A stretch of 64,000 nt of DNA from Daphnia pulex (GCF_021134715.1 NC_060024.1:3596001-3660000), one strand, 5' to 3'; shown: positions 23,901 to 34,848, numbered from the stretch's first letter. Program-made: numbers and translations. Notes: generated from the letters alone by a model not told the origin.

Positions 23901-26900
23901 CTTTATTAGCTTGCTGAAGTTCCAGGAATTAAAAGTTCGCAAAAATTTAAAAAGTTTAAGCTGGTTATAGAATTCAAGTCCGGAATAATCCATTTTATGA
24001 GAGAATAGCTTATTTTCATTTATGAATCGCAAAAAAATAATTTTTCTCAAAATTCTGGTTTTTACTGCTTGAAAATCGAAACTATAACCTTCAATTATTG
24101 AAAAGATTTTTCGCTTTCAATTTTAGTAGCTTTTCCCATTTTCAATTTCCCAAACTCCATTTAGAAGGTTAAAAACCTTCGAAAAACAAAACTCTTATTA
24201 ACATTAATCAGTTATTCTTAAAAAATGCACTTTTCAAAAATTGAAATGGTGGCCTAGAAGTATGCTGAGAATTTAAAAAAAAAATTCGGTAGGTAAAATT
24301 GCGTCGTGCTTTTCTTTAGATTTTTTTTTCTTCCCTGTTACTTTAGACGTTAACTAACAAGTTTATCAAAATACCACTTCTCCACAAATTTCGAGTCGTT
24401 TTTTGGTAAAAAAGAGTTTCTGCCAATTTAACAAGCAATCCACCACTCAAGTGCACCAAATCCATGGACCACACTTTTTTTCCCATTCCGCTATGGGACC
24501 TAAAAATCTTAAATAATTCAGGCATATCCAGTTTTCCACTCCGGATTCACCTGTTTTTGCAGAATTTAAATATTCTCTGCCGTTCGGGAGATATTTAATG
24601 TTAAAGTTTGGGTTTTTTCAAATTTTAACAATTTTGGGGGGTCTTTGGTATCGCTTTATGGGTAAATGCTAACCTTTAAAAAAAAATTCTCCCAAAAGTT
24701 TGCTCGTCCATTCCTTAATACGAATCCAAAAGGAATTTAAATTCTGGATTAGATTGGCCAAGTTATTCTCAATCTAGTAATGTGTAATTTTGACAAGTTT
24801 CCCACCCAGCCTAGTCGCCATTTTTTATCACTCTCCCTCGCGTTCCTGGTGGATGACAGCCGAAGCTACGCTTTCTCGGCCTTTACTTTAGACCGGGGGA
24901 CATACTGTAGGCCTTTCATATAGTCTAGTGGCCGGCAATATGAAGCCCGAGGTGCAGAGAACTCGTATGCTTCGGCTGTCATCCGCCAGGAACGCGAGGG
25001 AGAGTGAAAAAAATGGCGACTAGGCTGGGTGGGAAACTTGTCAAAATTACACTTGACTAGATTGGGAATAACTCGGCCAATCTAATCCCGAATGTAAATT
25101 TCTTTTGGATTCGTATTGAGGGATGAACGAGCAAACTTTTGGGAGAATTTGTTTTTTTTTAAAGGTTAGCATTTACCCAAAAAGCGATACCAAAGACCCC
25201 CCAAAATTGTTAAAATTTGAAAAAAACCCACACTTTAACATTAAATATCTCCCGAACGGTAGAAAATATTTAAATTCTGCAAAAACAGGTGAATCCGGAG
25301 TAAAAAACTGAATATGCCTGAATTATTTCAGATTTTTAGGTCCCATAGCGGAATGGGAAAAAAAGTGGGGTCCATGGATTTGGTGCACTTGAGTGGTGGA
25401 TTGCTTGTTAAAAATAGGTCATTGGTCGCTATAATTATCTCTCTCTTTATTTATGCCTGAACAACTTATTATGAAGACGGGGCAAGTCAACTTTTATCGA
25501 GATTTTTTCGCACATTTACGTTATTTGTGAGAAAAAATATCTTAAAATAAAAGAAAGGAAAACATGTAGATCATTTAGCATAGAATGCAAAGAGGAATCT
25601 TTTATTTTAGGTGAAGGACAAGACTGAAATCAACGATTACAAAAATTATCAAAAAGTGATTCTCATAACTAACCACCTTTAACCTCTTTTAACAAGATTT
25701 TTATAAGTAAAATATTTATACTTAAGCAGTAGCTCACATATTGCTAGCAACAAGTCAAACTATAACTAAGACTTTGCTACGGGTGCGCTATAACCCAAAT
25801 GAGAGGATTTTGTCACCCCATCAACCTTTTTTTTTAAATTTACAATTCAAATTACAATTAACAATTACAAATTCACAGCAATTTAGTGTGGGATTACTAG
25901 TTGTGGAGAGGTTAACAAGTTTCATAGAGTAATTTTACTTATTAATAATTTTTAATGATTAATTTTACTTTTACTTATTTGATTTTTAAATCAAACAGTT
26001 CAGATTCATACCCCACCTTTGTGTATATTTAGCAGACTTTAGGGGAGAGTAGTAGGGATTGGGAGCAATTTTTTTATTTTTTCTCCCATTTCCCTCCATT
26101 AATACCTTTTTGATATCTTTTGGTCGTCAAAATAGAGCAAAAATTCTTTTATCTTGAAGGTATTTTTTGAAAATTTTATTAGTTACAATACCAACGTAAT
26201 TAAAAAAAAAACCAAAAGAAAAATGACGCAACATGCCCCTTTAACGGGGCTAGTTGGCTTTCCCTTTAATTCTAATGGAAGAACAGCAGATACGGGGGTT
26301 TATTTGAAACCTCGATTTTGATCAAAGAAATCATAATAACAACGATTTATTTTTTAAGGTTGGTTTTTATATAGTGTTCTTGGTTAGTTTTTAATATCCA
26401 TAAGTAATTTGAGCTAATTCAAAAATTCAATTATTCTCAGCAATGGCAATTTTCCATAAGCCAACTAGCCCTACGGTGAAAGGCAGAAATAGCCCCAACA
26501 AGGTCATGTAGACAAAATATATTTGAAGCCACTATAATTTATTTTTCTGTTTACGCCTTTACATATAGTCGATATAGGATAAAATTATTTATTTCACTAG
26601 TATTTTTAAATATTACTATCGTTATTACAAAAGAAATTATCCGAAAAAGCTTTTCGAAAAATCTTAAATAAGAAAAGTCAAAAAGTGTTTTTACTTTATA
26701 TCTTCAGAACGGCTAGTTAAATATTCTTGGAATTTCCAAAATTAGTGCGCATGATAATGGTGCACATATGGTTAAAAGCTCAATTTTTAAATTAAATACA
26801 GAGCTAAATAATTAGAAAAGAGCGACCTGCCTCCAGGCCTTTTAGCCCCACTCTCCTCTACGAGAAAAGTTAATTTTTTCTGATTGCTAAATTCCAAAAA

Positions 26901-29900
26901 TAATGGAACAATAAGGTTTCAAAATCATAAAAGAAAAAAAAAATTTTTTTGAGTTTATAACTCTACCCATTAGCTACTTTTAATTTTCAAAACTTAGTTT
27001 TCCATTGAATGAAACATTCTTCTCAGAGAGTGGCTGAGATCCAAAGGTAAAAGAGGCTATGGAATAGCCTCCTCTAATTTGACAAATAATTTATATTATA
27101 CTTAAAATAATCATATGTGGTTTTTCCGTTTTCTCCGAGATTTCCCATTCGTGGATCGTTTCCATGACAGTTTCATTAATAATAGGTCGCCATTTAAATG
27201 AGACTAGCAGTCTCAGAATTTTACTCTCAACGTCAATGTCATGGTGATGAAATAGCATGCTGTTGTTTTCTGTTTTTATTGGCTGAGTTTTTCGATCGTA
27301 GTCAGGAATAAGCTAATTTCTCAACAAGAAAGCATTTTATTTTAAATGTTCTCTTTAAACGATTGACATTTTGTTCATTTTATTTATTCGTAATATAAAA
27401 TTATATATTCACAATCTCTGGAAAACTACTACATGCCCTAACTGTCTAATATCATCATTCAGTTTAATCGCAAAACGCTTTGCGGCAATTCTCTTTTAAA
27501 ATGGTGGCCGGAATTTCATGGAAGATACTGTACGTATACCACAAATCAGATTATCACTAATATACCCACTATTCACACTATTCACACTATTCTGCACTTT
27601 GCTGTATCGTAACCACTTTCCAATGGTCAATATTGCTTTATTTACAAGGAAGTGTGAGACTAGTGATATCGTTGGTGCGGGATAACTTGAAAGGTATATA
27701 ATAAGGTAAGAGCTTTGGAAAGTTCCAACCGTTCCGTAGAGCAAAAAAACGTCGAACTTCTCAAGTAAATCACGAGGGTTGGTGATATTTTGCTGCAAGT
27801 TTTGTTTAGCAGAGGTAATGATGAGAGATCGACGTTTTCAATTTATCTGCTAGTAAAGCGTTCTAGTATACCAATAAAAAACAAGCTCACATTATTACCT
27901 CTGCAAAAAGAAAATTGCTGCAAAAAGTACCGGTGACCTCCGCTACGTTGCGCATTAGTCGAGAAACAACACGACTTTTGGCTCTGCGGAACGGTTGAAA
28001 CTTTCTAAAACTCCATAACCGAAATTAAGTTACGTGAAAAAATGAGAGCTTCAGATATTAAAGGGCCATGGCATGATGGCAGTGCTAGAGTTCTTATTTT
28101 TCATCCTTAAAAAGATGAAATTTTAATTATTTAATTGTTGTGAGGGAGAATGTGGGGACTGGCTTATCTCTGGATTCTGGATTTTCATTTAACTCCCATT
28201 CTCTCATTTTTAACGCTTAAAGTTCTACAAATTCTTAGAAAAAGAGAGTGAATGAGAAGCCTTTCGCCAATTGGTATTTTTTTTTTCAAACTGCTGATCA
28301 AATAGAGGAGACTTGAGAAAGTAGGTAGGTGGGTTAGTTGGCAACCACTGTCGAAAATTCAACAATTTCGAGCAAACTTTTGGGAGAATTTTTTTTTAAG
28401 GTTAGCATATACCCAAAAAGTGATACCAAAGACCCCCAAAAATTGTTAAAATTTTAAAAAACGCAAAATTTAACATCAAATATCTCCCGAACGGCAGAGA
28501 ATATTTAAATTCTGCAAACACAGGTGAATCCGGAGTAAATAACTGGATATGCCCGAATTATTTCAGATTTTTAAGTCCAATAGCGGAATGGGGAAAAAAA
28601 GGGGGGTCCATGGATTTGGTTCGCTTGAGTGGTGGATTGCTTGTTAAACACCTCAGATTAAGTATTCAATCGCTGCTGTGTAGCTCTGATTTGAACGAGT
28701 GTGTGAGACTTGCTGGGTGAATACTGTTCAAATGGTTACTAAATTTTCGGGGTTGACAACTACGAAATAAACGGAACACCCCCCGAAATTTTGGTATGTA
28801 GCCTAAATTTTGTTTTTTTTTTACCCTAAACCAGAAAACCCCGAAAAATTCGAAGTAGAAACCCCAAAAATTTAGGAGTTAAAGCTGTAAGCAATCGCTG
28901 CTTAGAACTTACTACGATAGTTAAAACCTACTACAACTGATTAAAACTGATGTACCAGGCTTGCATTGGAAACTGTAAATATCTTTCTCATATGCACGTT
29001 GGTGTACTATTAAATAGCAGTATCGATAAATCAAAGTAATGACTGTTGTAGTGGTTAGAGTGCTAAGGCTGGCACTCGAAAGAACAAAGGTTTAATACCC
29101 GCGTTGGGCTAGTATATTTTCAGTATTTTTAACCCAAAAAATTTTCGTTGTGGATCATTCTACGAAATTTTGGTACTAACAACCACGAACCTCATATCAT
29201 TTATTTTTGGGAGCTACAACTACGAAAAAGTCGTGAAATGTTTTTACAGTGAAGAAATACTTGTTTTGTTTATAATAATATTATTTAAAGGATTTTCTAT
29301 ACAAATTTGTACACTATTGATGTCTACATCTCTTTCTTTTTTCATAGCCTGTAAAAATTCCACTATTACGAAAATTAGTTGTGTCAAACTACCAAAATCG
29401 TCCCTAACATAAAAAACTCTCTTATAACTAAAACTAAAATATTTATAACAATAAACTGAAATTGTAATAGTTACCTTCAAAAAATTATAAAATTGTTGTC
29501 GCATTCTTGAATCTCCAACGAATACGAAATGTAATTTCTGAAAAATTTTGCTGTTATTTTCCATTACTAGATTTTCTTGATTAATGCGCTCTTCATTTAA
29601 CGCATCAATACATTTTACAGCACGTCCAGTCGTATATTTCAGTAGACGACACGATTTTTGGTAAGTCCTTTTTTCTGATAACTGGCTGTTATAGGATCTG
29701 CTAACCCAATTTTCGTAATGATATGCCTTTAAATCTAATAAGTTGTTTTTACAGATGGAAAGTTCCTTTTTAGATAATGTCAAATTAATCCTGCAAAAAA
29801 AAGGAATGAACTCACTTAAAAATCCCTTCACCCACTCCAAATCACTTTTCAAGTGTGGGCTTCCCATCCAAAAAACATAAGAATAAATACGAAGGAAAAA

Positions 29901-32900
29901 GTCAAAAAATAATTTTTAGTTTGTTAAAAAAAAGGCCCGGCAAGGCCCCTTCTCCCGCGGCCCCTCTAGGGTTGAATTCAACATTTTGTCCTGGGCACCA
30001 AAATTACACTCTCGTCCTTTTTGGTGCACAAATAGTTTAAACATGGTGATAACAAGCCGTCCACCACTCATTGAGATCGTTTTTTTTTCGGAAAGTTTTT
30101 AAAATGAATAAATAGTGAGGGCGAGGTTATGTTGGACGCGTCAAAGGTTGAACAAATCAATTAATTATTCAACTAGTAGGAATTCATTATTTAAAAAAAA
30201 ATTCAAAAATTTTTCTAATATTTCAATTTATCATGACGTCTGTCGTCGGTGTTCTTTTCGACAGGCAATGTGGTCTTAAATTTGACTGAAAGTGGGATAC
30301 GGAACAAAATCCCGCCGGATAAACGCCTCCATCCATCCAAATCCAATCATAAGCTATTACTAATAGCAAATACTAAATTTGATAAACTAATAGCCGCTAT
30401 TAGTTTATCAAATTTTTTATTATATTACAACAAATTTCTTAATTATGGGCAAAAACAAAAATTTATCCAAGATAACCCTTTTCTCCCCTAGATGGGTTTT
30501 TTTGGAAATGTTTCGCTTAGTCGATTTGTGAAAACCGCATCGCCTAGCTATTGTAGTTTGGGATATATTATTATAAAACTGTGGGGAGGGTTAGCCGAAA
30601 TTTTGATGTTTTCGGTTTTTGGCCAGCAGTTCTCTCGTCAACTGCTGTATTTAAAAATAGTCTGATTATTTTAAAATAATGGGGTAGCCTACCTTGTCAA
30701 AATTTGTTCATATATTGTCAATATTCGGCTTAGAAGCCGATATAATTACGATTGAAATTTTTGAAAAAAAAGATTTGTTTTTTGCCATGTCGTCCTTCAT
30801 CCTATAAGCCGCCTAGCGCTGGCGACAACAAAATTTTCTTCTATTTGCCTTTAGGGTCTGTTGCGGTGACCACCATCTTCAAAATATGTTTAGGCTGACG
30901 TGGGTCACATACTTTCGCTACGTTAACGAATGACTGGGTCTTAATACCGGGATTTGATTTGCGAATGATCGTATTAATACGAATTTGGTTTGCGACAACT
31001 TTCGCTAATAAAAAAACGTTCGGTCAATAGCGACAACAATCGCAAATGAACTTACATTTGCGATAGTTGTCGACAACCAAATCATGCATTTGCGACACCA
31101 TTGCTAACAATGGTGATGCATTAGCGACAAGTATCGCAAAAGAATCGTCATTAGCAAAACTTGTCGTTTCTGAAATTCGTATTAAAAAGATTTTATTAAA
31201 AAGCAAATTCGGTTAACGACAAGTATCGCAAATGTACCGCTCGGTAGCGAAACTTTTCGCTACTGAAATTTGTATCATAAATATTTATTCAGAAATCAAA
31301 TCGGTTAACGAAAAGTATCGCAAATGAACCGTCATTAGCGAAACTTGTCGCTAACAATATCTGTATTATAAAAACTTGATTAAATAGAAAATTTGGTTTG
31401 CGACTACTATCGCAAAAGAAGAGCAATTAGCGAAAGTTTTCGCAAACCAAATTGTTACAAACAACAAAATTTATTTTGCGACTACTGTGCAAACGATTCA
31501 TGAGCGACAACTATAATCCCTTTTCAATTTTTGTTCATACTGATACACAGATATCCTTTGATAGTTTTCAACTAGAAAACTAACAGGTAGGCCTAGTTTT
31601 TAACAGTTCATTTGCTTCATTCCCCAGAAGCGTTTGATTTACAGGGAGGAAAGGAGTGCCACCTTATCATAGCTATGCTTAGATCTTTGACTTTGACAAG
31701 GTATCTACAGCAGCAGAGCTACCTTGGCTAATTACTGCTGAATTTCTTTAGGTCTAAAGAGAAGTTATAAGTTCTTGGGTGTGGTTATCCTACGTTTAAC
31801 GGAGTTCACAATTTTCCTTCTTAGCATAAATGAAAGAAGATACTAGACTATATATTATAGTTAAATATTAGCTCATGAACCACGTCCATCACTGCCATAT
31901 CCAAACATTTGGAGACGCTATAGTTGTCAAATGATGCTATTGTTGGTAACGCATAATTTTATTGGCGATTGTTGTCAGTAATGCAGCTTTTTCGTTAGCG
32001 ATTGTTGTCAGTAATGCATTTTTTTCGTTAGCAATTGTTTTCGCTAATGCAGCTTTTTCGTTAGCGATTGTTCTCGCTAATACATATTTTTTGTTAGCGA
32101 TACTTGTCGCTAATGACAGTCCGTTTGCGGTTGTTGTCGCCAACCAAATCCGTATTAAATACGATCATTCGCAAATCAAATCCTGGTACTAAGACCCGGT
32201 TATTCGCTAAAGTTGCCGTTCTCAAAAGCCCGGCTGACGTTATTAGGGAGCATTGCCTCCAACCGTAAATTTGTATGGTATAGAGGTTTTCACGCATTGC
32301 CTCTGGCGATGCATTGGAGGTAGAAGTTTTCCTTTATTGCCCCTGATAGTAAATTTGCCATGGTGGGGTTTGACGCATTGCCTCCAGTGGTAAATTCGCC
32401 AAGGTTATTTCGTCGCTCGACGAAATGGCAACGCGCGCTCACATGGACTAAAAACACACAGACTGATACTCAAACAAAATCCTCCCACTTTCTCACCTTT
32501 GTGCTTTATTGAAAATGGAAAATGGATGTCAGCGTGGTAATCAGTGTGACACAAATAGACGCTTGATGGCAATTGTAGAAATTTATCGATCAGGGAGATT
32601 GACGTAGTCACCACTGTGAGAAAATATCGATTTTGAAAGCTGCGACCCCTCCCCAGTCACCACCCCATTAGCCTATGGTGAAGGATTTATAGAATCACCC
32701 CCACCAGAGGCCGCCAAATGACCTGGATTTAGAAGTTTTTCATTAATTAACCAATCAAAGGATTTGATTTTTGTTCCTTGTGGTCGCACAGCATAATTTT
32801 TTTCTTATTTTTAAAACAAAGAAGTCCAAAATCTATCGTAAAAGGCAGCTATGGAGAGTGACAGACCGACAGATAAAGTACAACTTTTATCATAAGTGAC

Positions 32901-33702
32901 TCGGTTAAGAAATTTTTAGAGATCGGTCTCTTTTCAGCATTTATCATGTAAAACTGAGATGTTGAAAAGATAATGGGCTAAGAAATGACTTGTGCAAGAC
33001 GTCTAAAAGCGACGTTTGGCGACGCATCATGGATCAAGTAGTGTCCTTTATCTCTCGCACTTTCAGTGTCTTCTTTTTCTTCTTGCGTTCTCTTGTATTA
33101 CTTCTTCTCAGTAAACCCTTTCGCTTAGACGTGTGTCTCTTGTCATAAAACAAACATCTTTCCAAATTGGTCGACTGGCATCCGGCTATTCTCTCTCTCT
33201 CGATTTGTCCTTTTATTCGATACGGGCCGGATGGCACAAGACTCTCTCTCATTCAAGTCCCTTCTCAGTCTAATATAGCTCTGCTTCACTTTCCCAATAC
33301 AATAGATAGCTAAACTTTTAGCTTTGGTAATATAGTTGGGTAAGCTTGCACCGTCTTTCATTTAACACCAAGTTTGTGTATCCCTTGTACATTCAATAAA
33401 GACAAGCGCGAGATTTTATTTGTTTCATTTAAGCGTTATAGGTAATAGGTTTGCACAACCACGTATCACATGGTGGGTAAATTATGGTAATTGGTTAAGA
33501 AGTAATGTCGAGTAAATAAGTAATAAAAAAATTATAGAAATAATTAATGGGGCTAGATTATAAAGTTGTTATTGTGGGCAATGTAATATTAAGTAAAAAT
33601 AATTTTGTCTTACCCTGCCATAGACATGCCAACAAAACTTCTCACTTCGCCATTTGTCATCAAATGGAAACAGCAAAAGATGATCACAAAGACATAAACC
33701 AT
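17989..33702 (-). CDS. CAS1-domain / PC-esterase protein (sialate O-acetyltransferase-like), five exons
   Basis: The exons on the minus strand are 33,702-33,614 (ATG, GG|GTAAGA), 29,790-29,475, 27,312-27,102, 20,057-19,829 and 18,247-17,989 (stop). All have AG/GT borders and matching phases (2, 0, 1, 2), giving 367 aa. Exon 1 encodes a signal anchor (MVYVFVIIFCCFHLM). Exon 2 holds a Cys-rich region and the catalytic GDSRMRQQFY. Exon 3 has IPDYDR, HHHDIDV and VSFKWRP. Exon 4 has VIWLNQYPTIDF. Exon 5 has IRIWDS and the DxxH motif in CQDFIHIGYAAL. These blocks match the N-terminal esterase part of CASD1-type proteins, which move acetyl groups onto sialic acids in the Golgi; here there is no multi-TM acyltransferase half. 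The Ser-Asp-His triad is intact, so the protein could be active. The substrate is unknown. Exon 1 is the least certain, since another frame is also open there. The introns (up to 7 kb) are packed with repeats. Confidence 0.8.
18480..19119. mobile_element. 640-bp MITE, TACAGTACCTACCC family
   Basis: The ends are TACAGTACCTACCC (18,480) and GGGTAGGTACTGTA (19,106-19,119), a perfect inverted pair. It lies in the last intron of the CAS1-like gene. A block near the right end (CCCTCCGTCAAAAACTCGAT, CACATAAGCTTCTCTCGCG) recurs at about 20,570-20,672, where the matching end is degraded. Confidence 0.75.
19602..19666 (+). repeat. Interstitial TTAGG-like repeats
   Basis: Several GGTTAGG/TTAGGTT units occur here in the orientation opposite to 52,891-52,928. 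They are degenerate and interrupted, so they are an interstitial trace of the arthropod TTAGG telomere motif and not a telomere. Confidence 0.5.
20138..20672. repeat. Degraded relative of the 18,480 MITE
   Basis: It shares CCCTCCGTCAAAAAC, GAAAATCG and the right-end TTTACATAAGCTTCTCTC block, ending near GGTATGTACTGTA. The left end is not clear. It sits in intron 3 of the CAS1-like gene. Confidence 0.5.
21136..21850. repeat. Satellite-like tandem repeat, unit about 160-168 bp
   Basis: The marker CTTAAGACAATGCTTTGTCT recurs at about 21,136 (diverged), 21,304, 21,468, 21,628 and 21,795. Each copy is followed by AGAATCAGCCCTC.TGGTAAG, CAACTTAACATATAATGAC and CAATCACTAGCG.GAGGAAT. There are four full units, with an inverted fragment (ACAAAGGTATGTCTTAAG) at the end. 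It lies in intron 3 of the CAS1-like gene. Confidence 0.8.
22370..22870. repeat. Dispersed repeat, direct copy of 15,600-16,090
   Basis: Shared order: TTCTTTCCTTTTTCAGAAAA, ATAATAATAACATTTGG, TTGTTATAAACTAAAAATACGC, GCAGGGATTA. The 92-codon plus-strand ORF here has no partner in the other copy and is not called. Confidence 0.55.
23292..23520. repeat. Dispersed repeat, direct copy of 35,326-35,552
   Basis: Both copies run GATGAATCT.GTGGGACA, AAAAGG.TGCATTTTTTCT, AAAATAAAA.CTA.CCCT, CCACCCACATTT, then GTG..GATGACTGCT. They are about three-quarters identical by eye. No coding sequence. Confidence 0.6.
23787..24000. repeat. 114-bp tandem duplication
   Basis: The segment with AGCTTGCTGAAGTTCCAGG and AAAGTTTAAGCTGGTTATAG occurs twice, 114 bp apart. 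Because the unit is 38 codons, a minus-strand frame stays open and repeats MDYSGLEFYNQLKLFKFL-like peptides. It lies in intron 3 of the CAS1-like gene, with no splice support for being an exon. Confidence 0.7.
24428..25411. mobile_element. 984-bp near-perfect palindrome (foldback element)
   Basis: Two arms of about 455 bp pair end to end. The outer end TTAACAAGCAATCCACCACT (24,428) matches its complement ending at 25,411, and the inner arms run to GCGTTCCTGGTGGATGACAGC / GCTGTCATCCGCCAGGAACGC. The spacer, about 24,880-24,960, includes CTTTCATATAGTCTAGTGG. There is no transposase. A half copy lies at 28,369-28,647. It is in intron 3 of the CAS1-like gene, between exons 20,057 and 27,102. Confidence 0.85.
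26041..26870. repeat. Element with GGGGAGAGT ends; inverted copy of 55,183-55,735
   Basis: About 26,225-26,864 is the reverse complement of 55,183-55,735. Landmarks are AGAAATAGCCCCAACAAGGTC, CAGAACGGCTAGTTA, GTGCGCATGATAATG and GGCCTTTTAGCCCCACTC. The left boundary near 26,041 reads AGGGGAGAGTAGTAGGG, which pairs loosely with the right end. It lies just outside exon 3 of the CAS1-like gene. Confidence 0.7.
28369..28647 (+). repeat. Half copy of the 984-bp palindrome
   Basis: It matches one arm of 24,428-25,411 from CGAGCAAACTTTTGGGAG to TGGATTGCTTGTTAA. It lies in intron 2 of the CAS1-like gene. Having only one arm suggests either the ancestral single-arm form or a deletion product. Confidence 0.7.
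29043..29110 (+). repeat. tRNA-like (SINE-head-like) sequence
   Basis: TGTAGTGGTTAGAGTGCTAAGG fits an A-box, and AAAGGTTTAATACCCG is a weakened B-box. The spacing is tRNA-like, but the acceptor ends do not pair. Confidence 0.4.
30375..30415. repeat. Perfect 19-bp stem hairpin with CCG spacer
   Basis: AAATTTGATAAACTAATAG (30,375-30,393) and CTATTAGTTTATCAAATTT (30,397-30,415) are exact complements separated by CCG. It lies in intron 1 of the CAS1-like gene. No poly-T tract or gene boundary suggests a terminator role. Confidence 0.8.
30880..32262. mobile_element. About 1.4-kb foldback element with tandem palindromic interior
   Basis: The left arm (about 30,925-30,997: GGGTCTTAATACCGGGATTT, GCGAATGATCGTATTAATACG) is matched in reverse complement at about 32,130-32,210. 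The interior holds four units of about 95-100 bp (31,110-31,460), each with a TTAGCGA.ACTTGTCGC-like half palindrome, and a second array of about 42-bp units (31,960-32,110). Short repeat arrays inside inverted arms are typical of foldback elements. The ORFs inside (IANEKAAL-type repeats on the minus strand, VVSNAAFSLAI on the plus strand) come from the repeat. Confidence 0.7.
32240..32400 (+). repeat. CATTGCCTCC minisatellite-like repeat
   Basis: Three to four units built on CATTGCCTCC..GGTAAATTTG and TTTTCACG. The same motif recurs at 49,314-49,420, 59,330-59,460 and (inverted) 59,895-59,995. It is a short dispersed tandem family. Confidence 0.6.
32640..33540. other. Intron 1 region of the CAS1-like gene, origin unclear
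   Basis: It contains pyrimidine-rich sequence and an AATAAA at about 33,394, which might belong to an old LTR or a processed insertion. No LTR pair or target duplication was found, so nothing is called. The overlapping 72-codon minus ORFs (33,034-33,361) show no domain. Confidence 0.3.
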
Positions 33703-34180
33703 GATAATAAATCCGTGTTTCCCAGTATAAATAGCAAGTCTTATGCAAAGTTGCAAATCGTTCCTACAGAAAAAAATACATACTTTTTAAGAATATAATT
33801 GGTTAAATTGTTACAGATTTAAGAGGGTTTTCCTTGCATAGATACAGAAGAATGCTAAACAGCATCGGTAAACCACTTTAGTGTAAGGTTTTAAGCAAGC
33901 TAGATATTTTAACAAGCTGTGCGCCACTCAAATAGACCTGAATTTTCGGAAATCACCGCTAGGGGTTATAAAAATAAACAAAAAGATGGGATTTGTTCTA
34001 AATTTTTCGCTAAGCGAATTGGGAAAACCGCAATCACCTAGTTATTGTTGATAAGGTGATATTATTTTTAAAACTGTGGGTAGGGGGGTAGCCAAAATTA
34101 TGATTGCATAAATTTGATTGATTGATAAATTGATTGCATAAATTTACGGAAAGTAAAAATTTGAAGTACGAAAATCATAT

Positions 34181-34603
34181 ACAGTACCTACCGAAAGTCT
34201 TTGGAAGCCCGAGAGGACCTTATGCAAAAACGCTGTTTTTGCAGTCCTCTCAGTACTACAGTTTTTAACCAAATGCTTCCAAATTTGGTATGTACATAGC
34301 TACAGAAAATGAGAACACCTCTGATTTTTTTCAGATGTTTGTTTACATTTTCTGAAGTACTTTTAGCTGGTTCTAAAAGTCTTTGGAATGCCGAGAGGAC
34401 CTTATTCAAATTAGGCCACTTTGGCCTTTTTTTGCAGTTGAACGGCTAGGGCTAGGGAAACGCAACTTTTTTTTTATCGGCCTGCGTTAGCTTTGTATCA
34501 GGTCTGATTTTCAATTGAAAGCTGTAGTACTGAGAGGACTGCAAAAACAGCGTTTTTGCATAAGGTCCTCTCGGGCTTCCAAAGACTTTCGGTAGGTACT
34601 GTA
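34181..34603. mobile_element. 423-bp MITE with long TIRs, TACAGTACCTACCG family
   Basis: The terminal inverted repeats span about 80 bp: TACAGTACCTACCGAAAGTC through GCAGTCCTCTCAGTACTACAG, and their complement ending at 34,603. The inner part carries an inverted CTGATTTT...CGTTAGCTT block. There is no transposase. The ORF at 34,188-34,409 is an arm artefact. Confidence 0.85.
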
Positions 34604-34848
34604 CTCCTTCCATCAACCTGTATTTTCAAATCTTATTAAATAATACAACCCAATGTTATTGTAATATATTCAATTTTTATGGTAATATATTCAATTTTAC
34701 CCGTTCTCTTAGTTTATTTTTAAACATTGGCTTCATTTTAAGGTTTGCTAACAACAATAGACAATAATGTTCTAAGCAATAATGTTTGAGTTTTGATTAA
34801 TACAAAGAACTGTGATAGTATTTTATGTGTGTTAAAATCTTATAAGTA

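Noticed and set aside
27496..27798. 100-codon minus-strand ORF with hydrophobic residues between exons of the CAS1-like gene
   Set aside because: It does not match the family, the sequence (GCGGAACGGTTG...) recurs inverted at about 27,980, and it is probably repeat-derived.
29261..29348. An exon-like stretch (AG|GCTATGAAAAAAGAAAG ... AACAA|GTATTT) right after exon 2 of the CAS1-like gene, with compatible phases
   Set aside because: Joining it would skip the conserved IPDYDR...SFKWRP block. The exon at 27,102-27,312 has the same phases and carries that block, so it is the better choice.
31937..32192. Minus-strand ORF with IANEKAALAKT repeats resembling a coiled coil, and plus-strand VVSNAAFSLA repeats
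   Set aside because: They lie inside the foldback element and are open on both strands because of its 42-bp unit. No splice or start context supports a protein.
32960..33460. Possible solo LTR with AATAAA at 33,394
   Set aside because: No TG/CA boundaries with a target duplication and no second copy in the window.
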